Origin: Geminicoccaceae bacterium
GTDB lineage: Bacteria > Pseudomonadota > Alphaproteobacteria > Geminicoccales > Geminicoccaceae
DNA: 13,013 nucleotides
NCBI GenBank assembly: GCA_020446285.1
Contig: JAGREZ010000068.1
Coordinates: forward strand, 9,256 to 22,268
Reading direction: 5' to 3'
The notes under the pieces are model-generated. The model saw only the letters and a list, made by a program, of their open reading frames with translations. It was not told the DNA's origin and searched no databases. Numbering within the stretch: position 1 is the stretch's first letter; each line of letters begins with the position of its first letter. Made by a program: the position numbers and the translations under genes. Positions 7,182 through 13,013 of the stretch are shown here, one piece after another.

Positions 7182-8248
7182 CCATGATCGACGATATCGA
7201 GACACCCTGTGCCGTGATCGACCTGGATCGGGTCGAGCGTAATCTGGATCGCTGGCAGGGCTATCTCGATCAGCATGGCATCGCCAATCGCCCGCACATC
7301 AAGACTCACAAGCTTGTCCGCTTTACCCGCATGCAGCTTGAAAAGGGCGCGTCGGGCATCGCCTGCCAGAAACTCGGCGAGGCCGAGGCGATGGTCGAGG
7401 GACTGGCCGATCTGGGTCCGCTCGATATCATGATCCCCTTCAACATCTTGGGCGCGGCGAAACTCGCCCGGGCGGCGGCTTTGAGCCAACGCTGCCGGTT
7501 GACGCTCGCATGCGACAATGAGGCCATGGTGGCGCCCATGGGAGCCGCGATGGCGAATGCCGGATGCGAGGTCGGGCTGGTCATCGAGTTCGATTCGGGC
7601 GCCGGCCGCTGCGGCGTATCCAGTGTCGAGGAGGCGGTCGATCTCGCCAAAATGATCGAGCGCACGCCGGGTCTCTCCTGCCGGGGCTTTTTCACCTATC
7701 CGCCGGTGGGTGCCGCGTCGCGTGTTCGGGCGTTTTTCGACGATGCGACCGGTCGGCTGAAGGAAAGCGGCATCGAGACGGACATCCGATCCAATGGCGG
7801 GTCTCCGGACATGTGGCGGGCGCATGAGGTAACCAACGCCACGGAACATCGTGCGGGCACCTACATCTACTTCGATCGCATGCAGGAAAAGGCCGGCTCC
7901 GGCAGCTTCGAGGATTGCGCGCTACATGTTCATGCGACATTCGTCAGCAGGCATGGCGATCGTGCCTGCATCGATGCGGGTTCCAAGTCGCTGACCAGCG
8001 ATCTCGGCGGATTGTCGGGACATGGCATGATCGTCGAATATCCCGATGCCAGGATTTTCCGGCTGAGCGAGGAGCATGGTCATGTCGATCTTTCGGCATC
8101 GGTGACGAAACCCGCCATCGGCGAGCGGGTTCGTATCGTGCCCAACCATGTCTGTCCCGTTTCCAACCTGTTCGACACGGTCGTTCTCGCGCGTGGCGGC
8201 GAGGTGGTTGCCATCGAGACGGTGAACGCGCGCGGTCGGGTCACCTGA
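7178..8248 (+). CDS. Fold-type III PLP enzyme, D-threonine aldolase / D-serine dehydratase-like
   Basis: A 356-residue member of the family that joins an alanine racemase-like N-terminal barrel to a D-serine dehydratase-like C-terminal domain. Members cleave or dehydrate D-beta-hydroxy amino acids (D-threonine, D-3-hydroxyaspartate, D-serine) with PLP and a divalent metal. The PLP lysine is the first Lys in RPHIKTHK (residue 42). The C-terminal PNHVCP motif (His324, Cys326) matches the metal ligands of the family. Length is normal. The ATG at 7178 overlaps the stop of the coiled-coil gene as ATGA, pointing to translational coupling; GGAG lies 11-14 bases upstream. A second ATG two codons on could also be used. 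Which D-amino acid is the substrate cannot be told from sequence, so I give no symbol. Confidence 0.87.
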   Translation: MTMIDDIETPCAVIDLDRVERNLDRWQGYLDQHGIANRPHIKTHKLVRFTRMQLEKGASGIACQKLGEAEAMVEGLADLGPLDIMIPFNILGAAKLARAAALSQRCRLTLACDNEAMVAPMGAAMANAGCEVGLVIEFDSGAGRCGVSSVEEAVDLAKMIERTPGLSCRGFFTYPPVGAASRVRAFFDDATGRLKESGIETDIRSNGGSPDMWRAHEVTNATEHRAGTYIYFDRMQEKAGSGSFEDCALHVHATFVSRHGDRACIDAGSKSLTSDLGGLSGHGMIVEYPDARIFRLSEEHGHVDLSASVTKPAIGERVRIVPNHVCPVSNLFDTVVLARGGEVVAIETVNARGRVT

Positions 8249-8340
8249 TCCACGCAGCTTCGTTCGAAAGGCGTTTGCCTGTTCTGTGCAAAACGGCCAG
8301 ACTGATCGCAACGATACCGGTCAATCGGCAGGGGGACGCC

Positions 8341-9609
8341 ATGAGCGCACGCGATCCAAGAGGCTCCATTCTCGCCCGTAATGCGATGGCCTATGTGCTG
8401 GCGGGCGGGCGGGGCTCGCGGCTCAAGGAACTCACCGACATTCGCGCCAAGCCCGCCGTCTATTTCGGTGGCAAGACGCGTATCATCGACTTCGCCCTTT
8501 CCAATGCGATCAATTCCGGTATCCGACGCATCGGCGTCGCCACCCAGTACAAGGCGCATTCGCTCATCCGCCACCTGCAGCGCGGCTGGAATTTTCTCAG
8601 GCCGGAGCGTAACGAGAGTTTCGACATCCTGCCTGCGAGTCAGCGTGTTTCCGAAACCCAGTGGTACGAGGGAACCGCCGACGCAATCTTCCAGAATATC
8701 GACATCATCGAGGCCTATGGCGTGCAGCACATTATCGTGCTCGCCGGCGATCATATCTACAAGATGGATTATGAACTCATGCTTCAGCAGCATGAGTCGA
8801 CTGGAGCTGATGTCACAATCGGTTGTCTCGAGGTGCCGCGCATGGAAGCGACGGGCTTCGGCGTGATGCATGTCGATGAGAACAACCGTATTCTCTCGTT
8901 TCTCGAGAAACCTGCGGATCCGCCGGGAATGCCGGACAAGCCGGACATGGCGCTCGCCAGCATGGGCATCTATGTCTTCTCGACAAAGTTCCTCTTCGAC
9001 AGGTTGAAAGAAGACTCGGAAGATGCTGATTCATCGCATGATTTTGGGCATAACATTATCCCGAAAATCGTTGCCGGCGGCAAGGCGGTGGCACACCGCT
9101 TCACCGAAAGCTGCATCAAGAGCCCCGAGGAGAAGGAAGCCTACTGGCGTGATGTCGGCACCATCGACGCCTATTGGGAAGCCAATATCGATCTGACCTC
9201 CGTCACGCCTGCGCTCGATCTCTACGATACAGACTGGCCGATCTGGACCTATGCCGAGATCACCCCGCCGGCGAAGTTCGTGCATGACGAGGAGGGGCGG
9301 CGCGGTCTTGCGGTGGCCTCGCTGGTCTCGGGTGGCTGCATCGTCTCGGGTGCCGGACTCAAGCGCTCGCTCCTGCACAATGGCGTGCGGGTAAATTCCT
9401 ACTGCATGCTCGAGGGAGCGGTCATCCTGCCCGAGGTCGAGATCGAGCGCGGCGCGAGGCTGCGCAATGTCGTGATCGATCGCGGTGTCCGGATCCCCGC
9501 CGGTCTCGTCGTCGGCGAGGATCCGGTGCTCGACGACAAGCGTTTCCGTCGCTCGGACAAGGGTATCTGCCTCATCACCAAAGCCATGATCGATCGTCTC
9601 GAGCCCTGA
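8341..9609 (+). CDS. glgC: Glucose-1-phosphate adenylyltransferase (ADP-glucose pyrophosphorylase)
   Basis: Makes ADP-glucose from glucose 1-phosphate and ATP, the committed and allosterically controlled step of bacterial glycogen synthesis in the cytosol. The product has 422 residues, the usual size. The nucleotide-binding loop AGGRGSR is at 21-27, [15 protein letters not shown] at 37-51, the catalytic-site GDHIYKMDY at 136-144, and the sugar-phosphate FLEKP at 187-191. The C-terminal part has the left-handed beta-helix type repeats ([18 protein letters not shown]). The ATG at 8341 follows a G-rich ribosome site (8331-8336) and gives the conserved N-terminus; the open frame reaching back to 7915 overlaps the aldolase and is spurious. 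glgA, glgB and glgP are not in the window. It lies 92 bases after the aldolase and may share its transcript. Confidence 0.96.
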   Translation: MSARDPRGSILARNAMAYVLAGGRGSRLKELTDIRAKPAVYFGGKTRIIDFALSNAINSGIRRIGVATQYKAHSLIRHLQRGWNFLRPERNESFDILPASQRVSETQWYEGTADAIFQNIDIIEAYGVQHIIVLAGDHIYKMDYELMLQQHESTGADVTIGCLEVPRMEATGFGVMHVDENNRILSFLEKPADPPGMPDKPDMALASMGIYVFSTKFLFDRLKEDSEDADSSHDFGHNIIPKIVAGGKAVAHRFTESCIKSPEEKEAYWRDVGTIDAYWEANIDLTSVTPALDLYDTDWPIWTYAEITPPAKFVHDEEGRRGLAVASLVSGGCIVSGAGLKRSLLHNGVRVNSYCMLEGAVILPEVEIERGARLRNVVIDRGVRIPAGLVVGEDPVLDDKRFRRSDKGICLITKAMIDRLEP

Positions 9610-9631
9610 TCCGGCAAAACGCGACAGCACC

Positions 9632-10669
9632 TCAGGCGACGAGTTGCACCTTCATCGCCCGCTGGCGGTCGAGGGCGAGATCGAAGGCTTTTTCGGCGTC
9701 GGCGAGTGGCAGGCTGTGGCTCAGCAGTGGACGCAGGTCGACGCGGCCTGCGGTCATAAGGTCGAGTGCGGTATCGAATTCCGGATCGAAGCGGAACGAG
9801 CCGCGCAGCTCGATCTCCTTTGCCATGATGCGCCCGACAGGAATCGGCTGCGGGCCACCCGGAAGTGCGCCGACCTGGACGATCACGCCCTGCGGCCGGG
9901 TCGCGCCGATGGCGGATTCGAGTGCTTTCACCGAGCCCGAACATTCGATCACCGCATCGACGCTGCCCTTGCCTTCGGCGAGCTTGTCGAGTTCACCGAC
10001 GCCGCTGGAAAGGTCGATGACCTCGTCCGAGCCGAGCTGGCGGGCGATGGCGAGTGGTTCCGGCAACAGGTCACTCGTGATGATCCGACTGGCGCCGGCA
10101 AGTCTCGATGCCGCCACCGCGAGACAGCCGATCGGCCCTGCACCCGTCACCAGCACCGTCCTGCCCAGCAGCGGACCTGCACGGTTGACCGCGTGCAGGG
10201 TTACGGCAAAGGGTTCGGCCATCGCCGCGAGCGTCATCGGCAGGTGGTCCGCTACCGGCCGGCATTGATGCGCCTCGACGATGGTCAGTTCCTCGAACAG
10301 CCCCTGGGTGTGGGGCATGTACATGGCCGAACCATTGAACAGCATCCGTTCGCAATGGTGGTGCTGGCCGGCGTGGCAGTAACGGCAGGCATGGCAGGGA
10401 CGTGAGGGGTTCACAGCGACCCGGGTACCCGGCGCCAGCCCCTCCACGCCGTCGCCCCTCGCATCGACGATGCCGGCCATTTCATGGCCGAGCACGAGCG
10501 GCTCGCGCACCCGGATATCACCGACTGCCCCGCTCTTGTAGTAATGCAGGTCACTGCCGCAGATGCCGCCGGCGGCGAGGCGCAGGCGGACCTGACCGGG
10601 GCCGGGCTCGCGCGGTTCGCGCCTTTCAAGGCGCAGGTCCCGTGCTGCATGAATGACACAGGAAATCAA
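9632..10669 (-). CDS. idnD: Zinc-dependent dehydrogenase, L-idonate 5-dehydrogenase-like
   Basis: A 345-residue medium-chain alcohol dehydrogenase of the sorbitol/L-idonate type, which oxidises a polyol or sugar acid with NAD(P)+ in the cytosol. The catalytic zinc set is Cys37 (GGICGSDLHYY), His62-Glu63 (GHEMAG) and Glu152 (AEP). Four structural-zinc cysteines are at 92, 95, 98 and 106. The Rossmann glycine motif GAGPIG is at 176-181, and Asp200 after the second strand favours NAD. The GGICGSDLHYY segment and REPLVLGHE resemble IdnD more than other polyol dehydrogenases, but xylitol or L-threonine-type substrates cannot be excluded. The start is TTG at 10669, decided by GGGGAGG 7 bases upstream and the absence of a good ATG. 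It converges on glgC with a 22-base gap. Confidence 0.85.
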   Translation of the reverse strand: MISCVIHAARDLRLERREPREPGPGQVRLRLAAGGICGSDLHYYKSGAVGDIRVREPLVLGHEMAGIVDARGDGVEGLAPGTRVAVNPSRPCHACRYCHAGQHHHCERMLFNGSAMYMPHTQGLFEELTIVEAHQCRPVADHLPMTLAAMAEPFAVTLHAVNRAGPLLGRTVLVTGAGPIGCLAVAASRLAGASRIITSDLLPEPLAIARQLGSDEVIDLSSGVGELDKLAEGKGSVDAVIECSGSVKALESAIGATRPQGVIVQVGALPGGPQPIPVGRIMAKEIELRGSFRFDPEFDTALDLMTAGRVDLRPLLSHSLPLADAEKAFDLALDRQRAMKVQLVA

Positions 10670-10689
10670 GTCTGTTCCTCCCCGGAATG

Positions 10690-10710
10690 CGAACCGCCCC
10701 GAGCGGTTCG
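10690..10710. promoter_or_regulatory. Perfect inverted repeat upstream of idnD
   Basis: CGAACCGC (10690-10697) and GCGGTTCG (10703-10710) are perfect 8-base arms around 5 bases, 20 bases upstream of the idnD TTG start. It may be a repressor operator or a leader hairpin. The divergent gap (10670-10907, 238 bases) must also hold the wrbA promoter, but I see no convincing -35/-10 pair. Confidence 0.4.
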
Positions 10711-10907
10711 TTCCACATGCTGCCTAGCCGCTTGCGACCCTCGCGATCAAGTCCCCTCCGCTGAACCGATATCACGCAATGTTGTTTTGTCAGTCAGCTG
10801 TCGACGGGCTTTCACCGCGTGACGATCTCCGGTCTCCCGGCGTAGAAAAGAATCCGGCCAGCACCGGCTGTACAGGATCCGTCTTCAAATCCGAAAGGTT
10901 GTTATCG

Positions 10908-11507
10908 ATGCCGAAGGTTCTCGTTCTCTACTATTCTTCCTATGGTCATATCGAGACGATGGCGCGGGCAGTGGCCGAGGGTGCCCGCTCGGCTGGTGCG
11001 GAGGTGGATGTCAAACGCGTTCCGGAAACCGTGCCCGAAGATATCGCGAAGGGAGCGGGTTTCAGGCTCGACCAGGAAGCACCGGTTGCCGTTGTCGCGG
11101 ATCTCGCCAACTACGATGCCATTGTCGTCGGCACCGGAACGCGGTTCGGACGGATGTCGTCGCAGATGGCGGCCTTCCTCGATCAGGCCGGTGGCCTCTG
11201 GGCCCGTGGCGCGCTCAACGGCAAGGTCGGCGCAGCCTTCTCCTCGAGCAATACCCAGCATGGTGGGCAGGAAACGACGCTGTTCTCGATCATCACGAAT
11301 CTTCTGCATTTCGGCATGACGATCGTCGGTCTCGATTATGGCCATGCAGGCCAGATGCACGACAAGGATCTCGTCGGCGGAGCGCCCTATGGTGCCACCA
11401 CGATCGCCGGCGCTGATGGCAGCCGTCAGCCCAGCGAGATCGATCTCGAAGGTGCCCGCTATCAGGGCCGCAGGGTGGCAGAGGTCGCCGGCAAGCTGTT
11501 CGGCTGA
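10908..11507 (+). CDS. wrbA: NAD(P)H:quinone oxidoreductase, WrbA family
   Basis: Flavodoxin-fold FMN enzyme of 199 residues that reduces quinones by two electrons, limiting semiquinone and oxidative damage; it forms tetramers in the cytosol. The FMN phosphate loop is [12 protein letters not shown] (8-19). The isoalloxazine loop GTGTRFGRM (75-83) has Gly77 where Pro is usual in the GTPTRF motif. The [10 protein letters not shown] segment (115-124) is the typical WrbA signature. The ATG at 10908 has GAAAGG 9 bases upstream and gives the canonical [10 protein letters not shown] start; an open extension to 10779 has no family match. Probably a single-gene transcript, since a strong hairpin follows. 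Confidence 0.95.
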   Translation: MPKVLVLYYSSYGHIETMARAVAEGARSAGAEVDVKRVPETVPEDIAKGAGFRLDQEAPVAVVADLANYDAIVVGTGTRFGRMSSQMAAFLDQAGGLWARGALNGKVGAAFSSSNTQHGGQETTLFSIITNLLHFGMTIVGLDYGHAGQMHDKDLVGGAPYGATTIAGADGSRQPSEIDLEGARYQGRRVAEVAGKLFG

Positions 11508-11527
11508 ACATCCGGGAAAACGAGACC

Positions 11528-11563
11528 GCCCGTGGCTTTCCGCATGTCGTGAAAGTCACGGGC
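11528..11563. terminator. Strong hairpin between convergent wrbA and cbiM
   Basis: GCCCGTG (11528-11534) pairs with CACGGGC (11557-11563), and CTTTC (11536-11540) with GAAAG (11551-11555), with one G:T pair between and a 10-base loop. It lies 21 bases after the wrbA stop and 73 bases past the cbiM stop. Only a short T run follows (TTT near 11571). It probably ends wrbA transcription and may serve both genes. Confidence 0.6.
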
Positions 11564-11635
11564 GATGCTGTTTCCTGCCGTCGCCGACCGGACGATGATT
11601 GCCGGCAACATGCCGCAACCGGCTGACTTTCGATG

Positions 11636-12319
11636 TCAGGCGGCAGTGTGATGCAGGCGTGACGTGAAGACCGGATTGCCCGCCTGCGGAGAGACGGTCT
11701 TGGCAATCGCGAGAACGGCCAGATCGACCAGTGGCTCAAGGATGATGACGGTCATGTAGGCACCGCCGAAGGTTGCGACGGACTGGAAATTCTCGGCGCC
11801 GAAACCCTGGCCGTAGAATCCCCAGAATGCGACCCAGGCGACAATTCCGGCCTGATAGGTTGTCGACAGGGCAAGAGCCTGACCGTAAGTGACATCGACA
11901 TAGGCTGTATTCGGCCGGATGATCCGCTTCGCCAGAAGACTGACGGCCCACAGCGGGACGAGCAGCGTGGTGACATTGATGCCATATTGCGGAAGGTCGA
12001 ACGGCGCGAACAGGAGCCCCTGAAGAAGCAGTCCGGCGGCAAGACCGACCGAAGCCGCACCGGCGCCGAAAATCAGAAACAGCGTTGATCCCAGAATGAG
12101 ATGAACTTCGGAGACGCCGACCGGATAGTGGGGCAGGACCTCGAAGAAACTGAACACGAGTGCCGTCGAGATGACACTCTTGACAGCGAGGCCAACTGCA
12201 CCGCCATCCTCGCTGATCGACTTTCTGCAGAGATTGGCAGCGATGCCGAAGGCTCCGACCGCCGTGGCATAGCTCAACGTCATCTTCGCGCCGTCGACGA
12301 TGCCGGGTTCGATATGCAT
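11636..12319 (-). CDS. cbiM: Stand-alone CbiM-like energy-coupling factor cobalt transport protein
   Basis: A 227-residue integral membrane protein of the CbiM/NikM substrate-specific component family, with about six to seven hydrophobic segments. It opens with MHIEPG: in this family the N-terminal Met-His unit is part of the metal site. The second conserved His is found in GVSEVHLILG (His73). Cobalt is favoured over nickel because the gene sits behind a cobalamin riboswitch. No cbiN, cbiQ or cbiO is adjacent: upstream is divergent puuD and downstream is convergent wrbA. So it must borrow an energising module encoded elsewhere or work alone. The start at 12319 is firm, with AAGGAG 6 bases upstream. 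Confidence 0.85.
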   Translation of the reverse strand: MHIEPGIVDGAKMTLSYATAVGAFGIAANLCRKSISEDGGAVGLAVKSVISTALVFSFFEVLPHYPVGVSEVHLILGSTLFLIFGAGAASVGLAAGLLLQGLLFAPFDLPQYGINVTTLLVPLWAVSLLAKRIIRPNTAYVDVTYGQALALSTTYQAGIVAWVAFWGFYGQGFGAENFQSVATFGGAYMTVIILEPLVDLAVLAIAKTVSPQAGNPVFTSRLHHTAA

Positions 12320-12332
12320 GACAGACTCCTTT

Positions 12333-12349
12333 TCGCACCCTCCGTGCGA
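12333..12349 (-). promoter_or_regulatory. Putative expression-platform hairpin before cbiM
   Basis: On the minus strand TCGCAC and GTGCGA form a 6-base stem whose 5-base loop is GGAGG. It ends 5 bases before the AAGGAG ribosome site of cbiM. No terminator T run follows, which points to control of translation rather than of transcription. The role in switching is inferred. Confidence 0.5.
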
Positions 12350-12382
12350 TCTGGGTGATGGGCAGCGCCTTTGCGCCGGTTA

Positions 12383-12588
12383 CGATGGCAGGTCTCCTGG
12401 CTCGCGGCTATTCGCTTTGCCTGCCTTCCCGGCCATTCCCGTCTTCAACGGATCGGGCCAGTGGCATGTCGACGACATCGCCAACCGCTCACAGTTGCGG
12501 GGGCAGCCACGGATTCGGCCCCGTCTCGGGTCATCCTCACCGTGTTCCCTTTTCATCCGCCCTACGTCTTTCTCGGGCGGAACCATCG
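12383..12588 (-). promoter_or_regulatory. Cobalamin riboswitch controlling cbiM
   Basis: Read on the minus strand, the conserved parts of the cobalamin aptamer occur in order: P1 arm CGATGG (12588-12583), P2 stem CCGCCC/GGGCGG (12580-12557), AAAAGGGAACACGGTGAGG (12553-12535), CGCAACTGTGAGCGG (12499-12485), GCCACTGG (12465-12458), GGGAAGGCAGGC (12430-12419), the B12 box GAGCCAGGAGACCTGCC (12403-12387), and the closing P1 arm CCATCG (12388-12383). Cobalamin binding normally lowers expression of the downstream gene, here cbiM, whose start lies 63 bases beyond. Confidence 0.96.
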
Positions 12589-12594
12589 CCTTTG

Positions 12595-12623
12595 ATTATC
12601 CGGGAGCCGGTCGGGCGACGCAA
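12595..12623 (-). promoter_or_regulatory. Sigma-70-type promoter for the riboswitch-cbiM transcript
   Basis: On the minus strand TTGCGT (12623-12618) and GATAAT (12600-12595) are separated by 17 bases. GATAAT matches 5 of 6 consensus bases. Transcription would begin about 7 bases on, near 12588, almost exactly at the first base of riboswitch P1, which supports the call. Confidence 0.65.
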
Positions 12624-12699
12624 TCCCTTCATCGAATTCCCGTTCACTTTCCGGAATGTTTTGAAAGTCCTCGTCGCGGACGGTACCTGTCAGGGACAT

Positions 12700-12724
12700 G
12701 TCGACGGGACCAGTCCCGTTCGAC
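12700..12724. promoter_or_regulatory. Near-perfect inverted repeat upstream of puuD, possible operator
   Basis: GTCGACGGGAC (12700-12710) and GTCCCGTTCGAC (12713-12724) are inverted copies around CA, with one extra base in the right arm. It lies 28 bases before the puuD start and could bind a repressor or form a leader hairpin. No clear -35/-10 pair is seen: TTGAAA at 12661 has only a poor -10 partner. Confidence 0.4.
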
Positions 12725-12752
12725 GGAATGCCGCAGGACGGGGATATCTTCG

Positions 12753-13013
12753 ATGGATGCAATTCTGTTCGAATGGCTGAACATGGCGGTTCGCTGGCTG
12801 CATGTGATTGCCGGCATCGCCTGGATCGGCAGCTCGTTCTATTTCATCCATCTCGACCTGAGCCTGCGCCAGCGGCCGGGGCTGCCCGAGGGAGCCGGTG
12901 GCGAGACCTGGCAGGTGCATGGCGGCGGGTTCTACAACATGGTCAAATACATGGTGGCCCCAGCGCGCATGCCCGAGGAGCTGACCTAGTTCAAATGGGA
13001 AGCCTATACCACC
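12753..13013 (+). pseudogene. puuD: PuuD-type membrane urate hydroxylase, 5' end with an in-frame amber stop
   Basis: N-terminus of the membrane-bound urate hydroxylase that converts urate to 5-hydroxyisourate and passes electrons to a C-terminal cytochrome c domain. Family features are RWLHVIAGIAWIGSSFYFIH (residues 14-33) and, further on, WQVHGGGFYNMVKYMVAP (53-70). After PEELT (78 residues) the codon at 12987-12989 is TAG, yet the frame continues as FKWEAYTT to the window end, exactly as expected if the codon were TGG (Trp). So either the gene carries a nonsense mutation or one base is misread. The ATG at 12753 is preceded by a GGGGAT-type ribosome site. The gene continues beyond the window. 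It is divergent from the riboswitch-cbiM unit. Confidence 0.85.

Noticed and set aside
4386..7205. A 939-codon open frame on the minus strand opposite the coiled-coil gene
   Set aside because: It has no stop only because the sense strand is rich in GAG, GCG, CTC and CGC codons. Its product is Arg/Cys/Phe-rich without domains, and the sense protein shows clear repeats and coil periodicity.
7915..8340. A long N-terminal extension of GlgC
   Set aside because: Overlaps the aldolase coding sequence out of frame and has no GlgC similarity; the family start is at 8341.
12300..12752. An N-terminal extension of PuuD
   Set aside because: It would translate antisense through the riboswitch and promoter. 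PuuD similarity begins at the ATG at 12753.

Overview
The window looks like chromosomal DNA of a high-GC alphaproteobacterium, probably of environmental or plant-associated type. The evidence is the gene content (a Tat-exported TRAP solute receptor with separate permeases, a PuuD-type urate hydroxylase, a CobalaminBox-controlled CbiM-like protein, an idonate/sorbitol-type dehydrogenase), the G/C-biased third codon positions and the Shine-Dalgarno-led starts. I saw no phage, insertion sequence, CRISPR array, rRNA or tRNA. The genus cannot be told from this stretch.

Left part (1-4113, minus strand): a three-gene TRAP transporter operon in the order dctP, dctQ, dctM. The receptor belongs to the TakP-like branch that binds 2-oxo or related organic acids. 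About 255 bases rich in hairpins separate dctP from dctQ. dctM runs off the left edge and carries a frameshift near base 280.

Middle part (4407-9609, plus strand): a gene for a 924-residue, single-pass, membrane-anchored coiled-coil protein, whose stop overlaps by 4 bases the start of a fold-type III PLP enzyme (D-threonine aldolase/D-serine dehydratase-like). After 92 bases comes glgC (ADP-glucose synthesis). The coiled-coil protein contains seven head-to-tail copies of a 32-residue unit. It is the least explained gene here and the best candidate for something undescribed.

Right part (9632-13013): idnD-like zinc dehydrogenase (minus, TTG start), divergent from wrbA (plus, FMN quinone reductase), then a strong hairpin between wrbA and a convergent stand-alone cbiM-like gene (minus). 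cbiM is led by a complete cobalamin riboswitch with a well-placed sigma-70 promoter, so its expression should fall when cobalamin is plentiful. Divergent from it, at the right edge, starts puuD (urate hydroxylase), interrupted by an in-frame TAG where a Trp codon is expected.

Two genes are damaged, dctM and puuD. Both lesions lie within 300 bases of a window end, so sequence error at contig ends is as likely as real gene decay.
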